This document shows, piece by piece, positions 18,215-29,617 of a stretch of DNA of 64,000 bases. Made by a program: the position numbers and the translations under genes. The DNA is from Arenimonas fontis (GTDB lineage Bacteria; Pseudomonadota; Gammaproteobacteria; Xanthomonadales; Xanthomonadaceae). The notes beneath the pieces were generated by a model. The model was not told the origin of the DNA, did not search any database, and saw nothing but the letters and a program-made list of their open reading frames with translations. The stretch covers positions 124,001 through 188,000 of the forward strand of contig NZ_VUOD01000002.1 of the NCBI RefSeq assembly GCF_008386465.1, read 5' to 3'. Numbering within the stretch: the stretch's first letter is position 1; every line of letters begins with the position of its first letter.

Positions 18215-18891
18215 CGCGCATGCTCCGCATCCTGCTGTCCTGCCTGCCGCTGCTGTGCCTGCCGGCGCCGGCGCCGGCCCAGGACGGCCCCACCGGCGGT
18301 GACTGGACCTCGTTCAGCGACGGCCTGGACCTGGACCGCAACCTCGACCTGATCGACGTGATCGTGGACAGCGACGCCATCGACGTCACCCGCGACGCCG
18401 ATGCCTTCCTGCGCGACTGGGAGGCGCTGGACAGCGAGGAAGCGGCCTGCGGCTCGGCCTATACCGACGCCTCCGGCCCGACCGTGCCCTCGCGTTGCGC
18501 CGAAGGCGAGGATTGCCTGCGCTGCTACGAGGACGCGGTCGCCAAGATCAACTTCAACCGCTACTACATCGAACGGGCCCGTTGCATCACTGCCGCCAAC
18601 GTGCGCATGGCCAACTCCGCCATGGCCTTCGGCGACAGCTCCTCGGGCATCCACGCGGTCACCGGCCTGGCCTGGCAGCTGGAGGGCAAGCCACAGATCC
18701 AGGAAGCGGTGAACAAGCTCAAGAAAACCTATACCGACAAGGCGGCCATCTACCTGCGCAACCTCGAGGGCGCGCTGCAGGAACTCGGCCGCTGCGAGGC
18801 CGAGCATTACGGCGAGCAGGACTGGTACCAGCGCTACGGCTGGATCTACCACAACTTCATGAAGGCCAAGTACCAGTCCGCGCCGGAATGA
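18211..18891 (+). CDS. exported cysteine-containing protein of unknown function
   Basis: Unrecognised 226-aa protein with a signal peptide (residues 1-23, ending APAQ). The mature part is acidic and largely helical, with cysteines in EAACGSAY, PSRCAEGEDCLRCYEDA, RARCITAAN and LGRCEAEHY, which suggests a disulfide-bonded helical domain in the periplasm. A strong ribosome site, GGAGGAAA, precedes the ATG, and the ATG overlaps the stop of the upstream gene. It lies 59 bases before a sigma-factor/membrane fusion gene on the same strand. No family was recognised. Confidence 0.65.
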   Translation: MTRMLRILLSCLPLLCLPAPAPAQDGPTGGDWTSFSDGLDLDRNLDLIDVIVDSDAIDVTRDADAFLRDWEALDSEEAACGSAYTDASGPTVPSRCAEGEDCLRCYEDAVAKINFNRYYIERARCITAANVRMANSAMAFGDSSSGIHAVTGLAWQLEGKPQIQEAVNKLKKTYTDKAAIYLRNLEGALQELGRCEAEHYGEQDWYQRYGWIYHNFMKAKYQSAPE

Positions 18892-18950
18892 TCCGTAGTC
18901 ACATCCGGCGCCGTCGCGCGTCCATGGCCTGAGCCTGCGAGGAGAGCGCC

Positions 18951-20096
18951 ATGGACGCCCAGGTGCTGGAAACCCTGGTCCACACCCACCTGCCGGCCGC
19001 GGCCCGCGGCGATGCCGCCGCCTATGGCCGCATCGTCGCCGGTTGCCAGTCGACGGTGACCAGCATCGCCCTGGCCATCGTGCGCGACGTGCAGGCCAGC
19101 GAGGACGTGGCCCAGGAAGCCTTCCTGAAGGCCTGGCAGGAACTGGACCGGCTGCGCAACCCCGCCAGTTTCCTGCCCTGGCTGCGCCAGATCACCCGTA
19201 ACCTGGCCCGCGACCATCTGCGCCAGCAGGCCCGGCGCGCGGCGGCGCCGGCACTGGACGTGGACGGACTCCTGGCCAGGCTGGCCGACCCGAGCCCGGG
19301 CCCGGACGAGCGGCTGGCGGAGGCGGAGGCGCATGCGGTGGCGGCCGGCGTCATCGACGCCCTGCCGGAGGAGAGCCGCGAAGTGCTGCTGCTCTACTAC
19401 CGCGAGGGCCGGAGTTCGCGCCAGGTCGCGGCCCTGCTGGGCCTGCAGGACGCGGCTGTGCGCAAGCGCCTGTCGCGCGCCCGGGAGCGGGTGCGCGAGG
19501 GCCTGCTGCAGCGCCTGGGCGACTTCGCCCGCACTACCGCCCCGGGTGCCGGCTTCACCGCTGCGGTGGCAGCGGCGCTGGCGGTCGCCAGCCCGCCTGC
19601 AGCGGCGGCCACGGCCTTCGGCCTCGGCGCCCTGGGCACCGCCAAAGGCCTGGCCAAACTCGGGTTGGGCGCGCTGGGTGCTGCCGCGGCGGGCATCGTC
19701 GGCGGTCTGGCCGGCATCTGGCTGGGAGTGCGCCGCTTTCTCGAGGATCCCTTCGACGAACGGGAACGGCGCGGGCTGCTCGCCTATGCCACGGTCGGCA
19801 GCGGGCTGGTCGTCGGCTTCAGCATCGGCATCACCCTGCTGGCCGGCGTGCCGGGCTGGATTCCGCACTTCGCACTGTCGCTGGCCTTCATGCTCGGCAT
19901 CGGCCTGTGCTGCGGCCTGTGGCTGCCGCGCATCCTGGCCCGCCGCCGGGCGGCCGAGCGCGCCCGCGACCCGGTGGCGGCAGAGCGTCGGGAACGGCGC
20001 GAACGTATCCGTGGCCGGATCGGCCTGGTCCTGGGTTACGGCCTGGGAACGGCCGGCCTGCTGCTGGGCCTGTGGCTCGGCGGCCGGATGGGCTGA
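18951..20096 (+). CDS. ECF-type sigma factor fused to a C-terminal membrane domain
   Basis: Protein of 381 aa. Residues about 14-95 are a sigma-70 region 2 (VRDVQASEDVAQEAFLKAWQEL and LPWLRQITRNLARDHLR), and about 134-190 are region 4 (LPEESREVLLLYYREGRSSRQVAALLG with helix-turn-helix, then KRLSRARERVREGL). From about residue 200 to the end the sequence is Ala/Gly/Leu-rich with about four membrane helices (around 237-262, 283-303, 306-327 and 357-377) and a charged, Arg-rich loop between the last two. The tail may serve as a built-in anti-sigma or tether. A GAGGAGA ribosome site precedes the ATG. Length is double that of ordinary ECF factors. Confidence 0.85.
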   Translation: MDAQVLETLVHTHLPAAARGDAAAYGRIVAGCQSTVTSIALAIVRDVQASEDVAQEAFLKAWQELDRLRNPASFLPWLRQITRNLARDHLRQQARRAAAPALDVDGLLARLADPSPGPDERLAEAEAHAVAAGVIDALPEESREVLLLYYREGRSSRQVAALLGLQDAAVRKRLSRARERVREGLLQRLGDFARTTAPGAGFTAAVAAALAVASPPAAAATAFGLGALGTAKGLAKLGLGALGAAAAGIVGGLAGIWLGVRRFLEDPFDERERRGLLAYATVGSGLVVGFSIGITLLAGVPGWIPHFALSLAFMLGIGLCCGLWLPRILARRRAAERARDPVAAERRERRERIRGRIGLVLGYGLGTAGLLLGLWLGGRMG

Positions 20097-20108
20097 GCGG
20101 CGGCGCCC

Positions 20109-20467
20109 TTACATCGTCTGGGTCGGCTTGTCGGCCTCGAGGGTACCGGCCAGCAGGGTCTCGATCTTGCCCTTGACCGCCTCGGCCTCGGCGCTGTCGG
20201 CGAACTGCACGCCGATGCCGGCGGTGCGATTGCCCTGGGCCCCGGCCGGCGTGATCCAGACCACCTTGCCGGCCACCGGCAGGCGATCCTTCTCCTCCAT
20301 CAACGTAAGCAGGATGAAGACCTCGTCGCCGATCGCATAGCGCTTGCTGGTGGGCACGAAGATGCCGCCACCCTTCACGAATGGCATGTAGGCGTTGTAC
20401 AGCGCCGCCTTGTCCTTGATGGCCAGCGACAGGATGCCCTGCCTCGCGCCCGCGCCTCCGATCATCG

Positions 20468-20471
<4 letters not shown>
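20109..20471 (-). CDS. pilZ: PilZ domain protein
   Basis: Single-domain PilZ protein of 120 aa, the kind encoded after holB in Pseudomonas and Xanthomonas and needed for type IV pilus biogenesis. The domain is visible from MPFVKGGGIFVPTSKRYAIGDEVFILLTL to KVVWITPAGAQGNRTAGIGVQF. The RxxxR and D/NxSxxG c-di-GMP binding motifs are absent, as in the true PilZ type IV pilus protein. The start is either GTG at 20471, which overlaps the holB stop in a GTGA, or the ATG two codons on. Confidence 0.9.
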
Positions 20472-23117
<2,646 letters not shown>

Positions 23118-23138
23118 ACCGGAACTCCTCGCGGGTGC

Positions 23139-23972
23139 TCAGACGGGTCCTCGCTCGAGGAAGGCCGGCACCTCCCGGCCCAGCCGTTCGCGCACGGCCC
23201 ACACTGCCGGATGCGCCGACCAATCGCGCGACTCCAGGCGGCGGACCGGCAGGATACCCCGCACGGCATTGCAGAGGAAAAGTGCCGCCGCCGCCTCGAC
23301 CGTCTCCGGTCTCAGGCGCGCTTCCCGCGCCAGACCGGCGGCCAGCAGCCAGCCGCGGCAAACGCCGGCGACGCCGCAGCGGTCCACCGGCGGTGTCAGC
23401 CACTCGCCGTCCACGTATGCGAACAGGTTCGCGGCCGTGGCGCAGACAACGAGGCCATCGCCGTCCAGCATCAGGCCCTCGTGCACGTCCGGATCGTTCC
23501 ACTCGCGCCGGGCCAACACCTGTTCCAGGCGGTTGAGGTGTTTGAGACCGGCGAGCGCCGGTTGCAGGGCCAAGCGGGTATGGCACCAGCGCAGATTCAG
23601 ACCGTCCGCCGGCGGGGCCGGCGGCGACGGATGCAGGGAAAGCACCATCCCCGGGGCAGGCTGCTCCGGCGGCGCGTAACCGCGATCTCCCTCGCCACGG
23701 GTCAGCGTCAGCCTGGCGACGCCGGCCTGGGGCGCCTGCGCACACAGGGCCTGCAACTGCCCGCGCAACCAGCCGGCGTCCGGCATCGGCAGGCCGAGCC
23801 GCCGGCAGCCGGCGGCCAGCCGGGCGACATGCGCTTCCCACCATACCGGCTGGCCCGCGTGCAGGCGCATCGTCTCGAACAGGCCGTCGCCGTACGCCAG
23901 GCCGCGGTCCAGCGGCGACAGGGCCGGCACCGGTTCGCCGCCGACGAACGCCCGGACCGCCAGTGCCCTCAT
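23139..23972 (-). CDS. pabC: aminodeoxychorismate lyase
   Basis: PLP-dependent fold-type IV enzyme of 277 aa that releases p-aminobenzoate and pyruvate from aminodeoxychorismate. Visible are the N-terminal LDRGLAYGDGLFETMR motif, the PLP-lysine region LKHLNRLEQVLARREW, the GLMLDGDGLVVCATAANLFAYVDG strand and the FLCNAVRGILPVRRL C-terminal motif. The ATG overlaps the pabB stop by four bases, coupling the two steps of PABA synthesis. Confidence 0.93.
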   Translation of the reverse strand: MRALAVRAFVGGEPVPALSPLDRGLAYGDGLFETMRLHAGQPVWWEAHVARLAAGCRRLGLPMPDAGWLRGQLQALCAQAPQAGVARLTLTRGEGDRGYAPPEQPAPGMVLSLHPSPPAPPADGLNLRWCHTRLALQPALAGLKHLNRLEQVLARREWNDPDVHEGLMLDGDGLVVCATAANLFAYVDGEWLTPPVDRCGVAGVCRGWLLAAGLAREARLRPETVEAAAALFLCNAVRGILPVRRLESRDWSAHPAVWAVRERLGREVPAFLERGPV

Positions 23973-25342
23973 CCGGCCAGACCCAATGCACGCAGCCAGC
24001 CCCGGGCCTTGGCCCGGGTTTCGTCCAGCTCGCGCTCGGCGATGCTGTCGGCAACGATGCCGGCGCCGGTGCGCAGCTGCAGCCGGCGGCCATGCAACCA
24101 GGCGCTCCGGATCAGGATGTTGAGATCCATGTCGCCACTGCGGTCCAGGTAGCCGAACGCGCCCGTGTAGGGCCCGCGACCTTCGCCCTCCAACTCGGCG
24201 ATGATCTGCATGCAGCGCACCTTGGGCGCGCCGGTGATGGTGCCGCCCGGAAACACCGCCCGGATCACCCGGCCGGGAGTGATCTCCGGGCGCAGCTCGC
24301 CGGTCACGTTGGAGACGATGTGATGCACGTGCTGGTAGGTCTCCACCACCATCAGCTCGTCCACGCGCACGCTGCCCGGCCGGCAGACCCGGCCCAGGTC
24401 GTTGCGCTCCAGGTCCAGCAGCATGATGTGTTCGGCCCGTTCCTTGGGATGGCCGACCAGTTCGCGGATGCGCTCGGCCTCGTCGTCACCGGGAAAACGC
24501 GCCCGCGTGCCGGCGATGGGACGGGTGTCCACCCGCCGGCCGCGCACCGAGACCAGGCGCTCCGGCGAACTGCTCAGCAGCGCGGCTTCGCCCAGGCGCA
24601 GCAGGCCGGCAAAGGGAGCCGGGTTGGCGCGCCGCAGGCTGGCGTACAGCCCGGCCGGATCCGGCGCGGCGGCGAACTCCGCCCGCCAGGCGCGCGACAG
24701 GTTCACCTGGAACACGTCGCCGGCGCGCAGGTAATCGTGAATGCGGGCGATGCCGTCCAGAAAACCTTGTGGCGGTTCTTCCTCCAACCGGACCGGCACA
24801 TTCGGGGCCGCCTCCTCCACCTCACCCGGCCCGGTCGCCATCGCGGCGGCAGTGGCGATCCGTGCCAAGGCCGCCTCGGCACCCGCTTCCGCCACCGCCA
24901 GGCAACGTCCGTCGCGGCGATCGCGCAGCACCGCCGCCGGGCAGCGCAAGGCCAAAGCAACCGGCAGCGGCCCCGGCGCCGCCGGCAGGCGCAGGCCGGG
25001 TTCGACCTGCCCTGCCAGTTCATAGGCCAGGAACAGGGCCCAGCCGCCTTGGAACGGCAGGCCGGTTGCGGGTCCGGATTCAGGCACCGGCGCCGGTTCG
25101 GCGAGAAAGTCGGCATCCAGGGCCGCCAGGAAATCGTCGCCGGCCTCCCCGCCCCCCAGGCGCCGCACCGGCGCGTCCAGGCGGTCCAGGCACAGGCCAC
25201 TACCGTCCGTGGCCAGCAACAGGTCCCAGCGCGAAAGCGCATTGCCGCCGGCCACGCTTTCCAGCAGCAGCGGAAAGGCGGCGGGATCGGCCGACTGCAG
25301 GCGCAGCAGGTCGGTGCCGACGGGCAGTTCGCAGACGGGCAT
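23969..25342 (-). CDS. pabB: aminodeoxychorismate synthase component I
   Basis: Chorismate-utilising enzyme of 457 aa that adds ammonia from a PabA partner to chorismate. C-terminal motifs are clear: [75 protein letters not shown] and GPYTGAFGYLDRSGDMDLNILIR. The PIAGT sequence is the PabB rather than PIKGT form. The N-terminal half is more divergent, as usual. The start is just downstream of fabF (23-base gap). No pabA is present in the window. Confidence 0.92.
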   Translation of the reverse strand: MPVCELPVGTDLLRLQSADPAAFPLLLESVAGGNALSRWDLLLATDGSGLCLDRLDAPVRRLGGGEAGDDFLAALDADFLAEPAPVPESGPATGLPFQGGWALFLAYELAGQVEPGLRLPAAPGPLPVALALRCPAAVLRDRRDGRCLAVAEAGAEAALARIATAAAMATGPGEVEEAAPNVPVRLEEEPPQGFLDGIARIHDYLRAGDVFQVNLSRAWRAEFAAAPDPAGLYASLRRANPAPFAGLLRLGEAALLSSSPERLVSVRGRRVDTRPIAGTRARFPGDDEAERIRELVGHPKERAEHIMLLDLERNDLGRVCRPGSVRVDELMVVETYQHVHHIVSNVTGELRPEITPGRVIRAVFPGGTITGAPKVRCMQIIAELEGEGRGPYTGAFGYLDRSGDMDLNILIRSAWLHGRRLQLRTGAGIVADSIAERELDETRAKARGWLRALGLAG

Positions 25343-25365
25343 CGCGGCGGCCGAGCCGGCCGGAA

Positions 25366-26604
25366 TCAGATCCGGCGGAACACCAGGGTGCCGTTGGTGC
25401 CGCCAAAACCGAAACCGTTGGACATGGCCACTTCCAGCTTCGCCTCGCGGGCGGTGTTGGGCACGTAATCCAGGTCGCAGCCCTCGCCCGGCTCGTCCAG
25501 GTTGATGGTCGGCGGCACGATGCCGGTGTGCAGCGCCATCACCGTGAAAATGGCCTCGACGCCGCCGGCGGCGCCAAGCAGGTGGCCGGTCATGGATTTG
25601 GTGGAGCTGACCATGGTCCGGTAGGCGTGATCGCCGAAGGCGCGTTTGACCGCCAGGGTTTCGGCTACGTCGCCCAAGGGCGTGGAGGTGCCGTGGGCAT
25701 TGAGGTAGCCGACCTGGTCGGGATTCACGCCGGCGTCCTTGAGCGCGGCCAGCATGCAGCGGGCCGGGCCCTCGCCGTTCTCGCTGGGCGCGGTCATGTG
25801 GAAGGCGTCGGAGCTGGCGCCGAAACCGGCCAGCTCGCAGTAGATGCGGGCACCGCGGCGGCGGGCATGCTCGTATTCCTCCAGCACCAGGATGCCGGCG
25901 CCGTCGCCCAGCACGAAACCGTCGCGGTCCTTGTCCCATGGGCGGGAAGCGCGGGCAGGATCGTCGTTGCGGGTGGACATGGCCTTCATCGAACAGAAGC
26001 CGCCCACCGAGGTCGGGGTGCAGCCGTGCTCGGCGCCGCCGGCGATCATGACGTCCGCGTCTCCGTACTGGATCATGCGCATGGCCATGCCGATGGAATG
26101 GTTGGAGGTGGCGCAGGCCGAGACCGCCGAGAAGTTCGGCCCCTTGATACCCTTCATGATGCACAGCTGGCCGGGCAGCATGTTGATGATGGTGCTCGGC
26201 ACGTAGAAGGGGGAAACCTTGCGCGGACCGCCTTCATGCAGGCCGATGGCGGTTTCCTCGATGCCGCGTACGCCGCCGATTCCCGAGCCGATCAGGGCGC
26301 CGATACGCTCGGCGTTGTCCTCGGTTACCTCCAGTCCTGCATCTTCCATGGCCTGGAAACAGGCGGCCAGGCCATAGTGGATGAAGGTGTCCATCTTCTT
26401 GACGTCCTTCGGCGGCAGGAAGGACTTGGCGTCGAAATCGCGCACCTCGCCGGCGATGCGGGTGGCGTAGGCCGCCGGATCGAAATGGGTGATCGGACCG
26501 ATGCCGCTGCGGCCGGCCTTGATGCTGTCCCAGGCGGCGGCCAGGGTATTGCCGATGGGCGAGACGATGCCCATTCCGGTGACGACGACGCGACGATGGC
26601 TCAT
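25366..26604 (-). CDS. fabF: beta-ketoacyl-ACP synthase II
   Basis: Elongating condensing enzyme of 412 aa. The catalytic triad Cys-His-His is present: Cys in [14 protein letters not shown] near 163, His in [11 protein letters not shown] near 303, and His in [11 protein letters not shown] near 340. The opening [14 protein letters not shown] and the closing [16 protein letters not shown] are diagnostic of FabF. A GCGGAG ribosome site lies before the ATG. It follows acpP as in most gammaproteobacteria, with a strong hairpin in the gap. Confidence 0.97.
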   Translation of the reverse strand: MSHRRVVVTGMGIVSPIGNTLAAAWDSIKAGRSGIGPITHFDPAAYATRIAGEVRDFDAKSFLPPKDVKKMDTFIHYGLAACFQAMEDAGLEVTEDNAERIGALIGSGIGGVRGIEETAIGLHEGGPRKVSPFYVPSTIINMLPGQLCIMKGIKGPNFSAVSACATSNHSIGMAMRMIQYGDADVMIAGGAEHGCTPTSVGGFCSMKAMSTRNDDPARASRPWDKDRDGFVLGDGAGILVLEEYEHARRRGARIYCELAGFGASSDAFHMTAPSENGEGPARCMLAALKDAGVNPDQVGYLNAHGTSTPLGDVAETLAVKRAFGDHAYRTMVSSTKSMTGHLLGAAGGVEAIFTVMALHTGIVPPTINLDEPGEGCDLDYVPNTAREAKLEVAMSNGFGFGGTNGTLVFRRI

Positions 26605-26680
26605 GGCGTGGCTCCGCTTGCGTGACAGGGGCGGCCGGAGGCCGCAGCGGCGCCCGGCGGGGACCGGCGCCGCAAACGCA

Positions 26681-26704
26681 CGGGGCCGCGCAAGCGCGGC
26701 CCCG
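26681..26704 (-). terminator. hairpin between acpP and fabF
   Basis: A perfect 10-bp GC stem (CGGGGCCGCG at 26681-26690 against CGCGGCCCCG at 26695-26704) with a CAAG loop. On the minus strand it lies just after the acpP stop and is followed only by TGCGTTTGCGG, so it is at most a weak intrinsic terminator. It could act as a partial terminator or an mRNA 3' end stabiliser that keeps acpP transcripts above fabF (inference). Confidence 0.5.
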
Positions 26705-26724
26705 GCAGGCATGACATCAGGCGG

Positions 26725-26964
26725 TCAGGCCTTGACGTGGGCCTTGATGTAATCGATGGCCTGCTGGACCGAGGTGATCTTCTCGGCTTCCTCGTCCGGG
26801 ATCTCGCACTCGAACTCCTCCTCGAGAGCCATGACCAGCTCGACGGTGTCCAGCGAGTCGGCGCCGAGGTCGTCCACGAAGGAAGCGTTGGCGGTGACTT
26901 CCTCTTCCTTCACGCCCAACTGCTCGACGACGATTTTCTTGACGCGTTCTTCGATGCTGCTCAT
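26725..26964 (-). CDS. acpP: acyl carrier protein
   Basis: ACP of 79 aa carrying fatty-acyl chains on 4'-phosphopantetheine. The attachment serine is Ser37 in [10 protein letters not shown]; the helix-loop composition, strong acidity and C-terminal helix match E. coli AcpP almost throughout ([19 protein letters not shown]). An excellent GGGAGGAG ribosome site precedes the ATG with about 9 bases of spacing. It lies between fabG and fabF; a possible internal promoter overlaps the end of fabG. Confidence 0.98.
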   Translation of the reverse strand: MSSIEERVKKIVVEQLGVKEEEVTANASFVDDLGADSLDTVELVMALEEEFECEIPDEEAEKITSVQQAIDYIKAHVKA

Positions 26965-27065
26965 TTGAATGGTCTCCTCCCGGAGGGCATATGGTGCGGG
27001 CGCATTGTAATCAAAGTCGGCCGCCGCGGGCGCCGGTCTCGCCACGGCCTGTGCCTGGGGGCGGG

Positions 27066-27092
27066 ATTCTAGCGCAAATCCCGGTCCGGCAA
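27066..27092 (-). promoter_or_regulatory. possible promoter of acpP
   Basis: On the minus strand TTGCCG (27092-27087) and TAGAAT (27071-27066) could be minus-35 and minus-10 boxes, but the spacer is only 15 bases; a CTTGCC reading gives 16. Transcription would begin near 27058, giving a leader of about 90 bases for acpP. An extra promoter here is common in other bacteria. Weak evidence. Confidence 0.3.
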
Positions 27093-27096
27093 GGGC

Positions 27097-27840
27097 TTAG
27101 GGCATGTACATGCCGCCATTGACATGCAGGGTCTCGCCGGTGATGTAGGACGCCGCCGGGCCGGCCAGGAAGGCCACAGCCCGGGCGATGTCGGCGGGCT
27201 CGCCCAGCCTGCCCAGCGCGATCTGGCCTTCCAGCGCCTGGCGCGAAGCCTCGGGCAGGTCGCGGGTCATGTCGGTCCGGATGAAGCCTGGCGCGACCAC
27301 GTTGACGGTGACGCCGCGGCTGCCGATCTCCTTGGCCAGCGACTTGCTGAAACCGATGATGCCGGCCTTGGCCGCCGCATAGTTGGCCTGACCCGCGTTG
27401 CCGGTCAGGCCGACCACCGAGGCGATGTTGATGATACGGCCCTTGCGCGCCTTCATCATGCCGCGCATCACCGCCTTGCAGGTCCGGTAGACGCTGCTGA
27501 GGTTGGTGTCGAGGATGGCCTGCCAGTCCTCGTCCTTCATGCGCATGAGCAGGTTGTCGCGGGTGATGCCGGCATTGTTGACCAGGATGCTCACCGGACC
27601 GAACTCCTTGCCGATGCTCTCGATCAGGGCATCGACGGCGGCGCCGTCGGTGACGTCCAGCACGCGGCCGACGCCACCTCGGGCGGTCAGCCGTTCCTCG
27701 ATGGCGGCGGCTCCGGCCGGGCTGGTCGCCGTGCCGATCACGGTGGCGCCCTGCGCCGCCAGCTCGTCGGCAATCGCCGCGCCTATGCCACGGCTCGCTC
27801 CGGTCACCAGCGCGACCTCCCCCTTCAGCACCTCAGACAT
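27097..27840 (-). CDS. fabG: 3-oxoacyl-ACP reductase
   Basis: Short-chain dehydrogenase of 247 aa reducing beta-ketoacyl-ACP with NADPH. Motifs: nucleotide-binding TGASRGIGAAIADEL at residues 13-27, NNAG at about 87-90, catalytic Ser in SVVGLTG, and YAAAKAG with Tyr and Lys near 152 and 156, then the VNVVAPGFIRTDMT loop and the C-terminal LHVNGGMYMP. All are standard for FabG. It is followed by acpP with a 132-base gap. Confidence 0.97.
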   Translation of the reverse strand: MSEVLKGEVALVTGASRGIGAAIADELAAQGATVIGTATSPAGAAAIEERLTARGGVGRVLDVTDGAAVDALIESIGKEFGPVSILVNNAGITRDNLLMRMKDEDWQAILDTNLSSVYRTCKAVMRGMMKARKGRIINIASVVGLTGNAGQANYAAAKAGIIGFSKSLAKEIGSRGVTVNVVAPGFIRTDMTRDLPEASRQALEGQIALGRLGEPADIARAVAFLAGPAASYITGETLHVNGGMYMP

Positions 27841-27878
27841 TGCGGTTCTCCATCAGTGTTGTTTGCCGCCGTCAAAAC

Positions 27879-28820
27879 TCATTCCTTCCAATCGCCCAGC
27901 GCAGCGTCGAAGTCGGCGGGGGTACCGATGGCGCGGGCGTCCAGGGACTTTTCAATGCGCTTGGCCAGGCCGGTCAGGACCTTGCCCGGGCCGCACTCGG
28001 CAATGCGGGTGACACCGCGGGCGGCCAGGGCCTGCACGCACTCCGTCCAGCGCACGGGCAGATAGAGCTGACGGACCAGGGCGTCGCGGATGGACTGCAC
28101 GCCCTCGTGCACCTCGCCGTCCACGTTTTGCACTACCGGGATCGCCGGCTCCGACCAGGCCAGGCCTGCCATGACTTCCGACAGTCGGTTGGCGGCCTCG
28201 CGCATCAGCGGGGTATGCGAAGGCACCGACACCGCCAGCTTGACCGCCTTGCGCACGCCGCGGGCCGACAGCTCCGCCAGGGCGCGGTCGACCGCAGCCG
28301 CATGGCCGCCGATGACCACTTGCCCGGGCGAGTTGTAGTTGGCCGGCACCACCACGTCCTCTCCCGAAACGGCCTTGCAGACCTCGGCAACCACGGCGTC
28401 GTCGGCGCCGAGCACTGCCGCCATCGCGCCGGCGCCGGCCGGGACGGCCTGTTGCATGAGGCGGCCACGTTCGCGCACCAGGCGGGCACCGTCGGCCAGC
28501 GACAGCGAGCCCGCCACCACCAGCGCGCTGTATTCGCCCAGGCTGTGCCCGGCCAGCACCGCCGGCATCGCGCCGCCGCGCGCGCGCCAGGCGCGCCAGG
28601 CGGCCACACCGGCGGCCAGCAGGGCCGGCTGGGTGAACTCGGTCTGGTTGAGCCGTTCCTCCGGCCCCTGCTGCGAGAGTTGCCACAGGTCGAGGCCGGC
28701 GCCGGCCGAGGCTTCGTCAAAGGCGGCGCGCACCTCGGAATGCGTGGCCGCCAACTCGGCCATCATGCCCAGGGACTGCGAGCCCTGGCCGGGAAATACG
28801 AAGGCAAGCGACTGGCCCAT
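27879..28820 (-). CDS. fabD: malonyl-CoA:ACP transacylase
   Basis: FabD of 313 aa, which loads malonyl groups onto ACP. Motifs: FVFPGQGSQ at residues 8-16, the GHSLGEYSA nucleophile elbow with Ser near 93, Arg in ARLVRERGRLMQQAV, VPSHTPLM with the catalytic His and the C-terminal ECGPGKVLTGL. The ATG has a GGAGG just upstream. It is separated from fabH by an extra kinase-like gene, which is unusual for this operon. Confidence 0.97.
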   Translation of the reverse strand: MGQSLAFVFPGQGSQSLGMMAELAATHSEVRAAFDEASAGAGLDLWQLSQQGPEERLNQTEFTQPALLAAGVAAWRAWRARGGAMPAVLAGHSLGEYSALVVAGSLSLADGARLVRERGRLMQQAVPAGAGAMAAVLGADDAVVAEVCKAVSGEDVVVPANYNSPGQVVIGGHAAAVDRALAELSARGVRKAVKLAVSVPSHTPLMREAANRLSEVMAGLAWSEPAIPVVQNVDGEVHEGVQSIRDALVRQLYLPVRWTECVQALAARGVTRIAECGPGKVLTGLAKRIEKSLDARAIGTPADFDAALGDWKE

Positions 28821-28893
28821 GGGCCCTCCGTGCAGCAAAGAGGCGGCATGATACGGCACCGCGGCAGCCGGGCGTCTGTACCGGCGCGTAGGG

Positions 28894-29613
28894 TCAGGCA
28901 CTGGCCCGGTGCAGGCTGTCCAGGGCCAGCGCGACCTCGCCGGCGCGGCCGCCGAGCAGGCGCGACACCGGCGCCAGCCAGCGCAAGCGGCGCGCCACCA
29001 GGGTCACTTCCGTCCGCACCGCTTCCGAAGCGCCGGCCAGGGCCTCGGCCATCATGCGCGCGTGTGCGCCCGGCCGGTCTGCCAGGAAGCGGGCGGTGGA
29101 ATGGGCGTAAAACAGCAGATCACGGGCTTGGGCCGCCGCCAGGGGCATGACCTCGGCGGGATCCTCCTCCAGGTCTATGAAGCCGACGTCGTTCCCTTCC
29201 AGGGTGAGGTTGCGTGCGAAGGCCTGGCTGAGATAGCCGCCCTTGGCGTGCAGGCGGAGGATCGCTCCGAGCCCCTGCCGCAGCAGCCGCTCGCGCTCCC
29301 CAGGATCGGACTCGGCCCGACAGAGCGCGGACAGGGTCGGACCGAGGTCGGAAAGCAGGAGGTGGCGCTCGCCCGCCTCCAGAATCTGCGGGACCCGCGC
29401 ACCGAGCGCGGCGAGACGGCGGATCATCCGCTGCTCGGTCCGGCACGCCGCTTCGGGACTCAGCGGGATCGGCGCCAGCAGCGCATTCGCGCCCAGGCGC
29501 CGGGCCAGCCAGCGCAACACGGCCATGCGCTTGCGTCGGCCGCCGTCGGAATAGGTCTTGCGCCAGGCGATCCGGCCCGCGGCCTGTTCGCGGCGGACCC
29601 GGGTGTCGGCCAT
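28894..29613 (-). CDS. kinase-like protein with atypical catalytic loop, in the fab operon
   Basis: Unrecognised 239-aa cytoplasmic protein starting 4 bases after the fabH stop, so co-translated with it. It resembles small kinase-fold proteins of the InaA/KdkA type: a basic start RIAWRKTYSDGGRRKRM, hinge-like HLLLSDLGPTL, then LHAKGGYLSQAFARNLTL and VGFIDLEEDP. Aligned with the KdkA encoded at 45493-46236 (HADLNAHN ... LIDFDRG), the catalytic His and Asp positions are replaced by Ser and Gln, while the Asn and the metal-binding Asp (of IDLE) remain. It may be a pseudokinase or belong to a family with its own active site. Function unknown. Confidence 0.6.
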   Translation of the reverse strand: MADTRVRREQAAGRIAWRKTYSDGGRRKRMAVLRWLARRLGANALLAPIPLSPEAACRTEQRMIRRLAALGARVPQILEAGERHLLLSDLGPTLSALCRAESDPGERERLLRQGLGAILRLHAKGGYLSQAFARNLTLEGNDVGFIDLEEDPAEVMPLAAAQARDLLFYAHSTARFLADRPGAHARMMAEALAGASEAVRTEVTLVARRLRWLAPVSRLLGGRAGEVALALDSLHRASA

Positions 29614-29617
29614 GGAT

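Noticed and set aside
23969..26164. pabB read as a 731-aa fusion into fabF
   Set aside because: The upstream part is out of frame with fabF and shows no domain; the pabB ATG at 25342 gives a normal protein.
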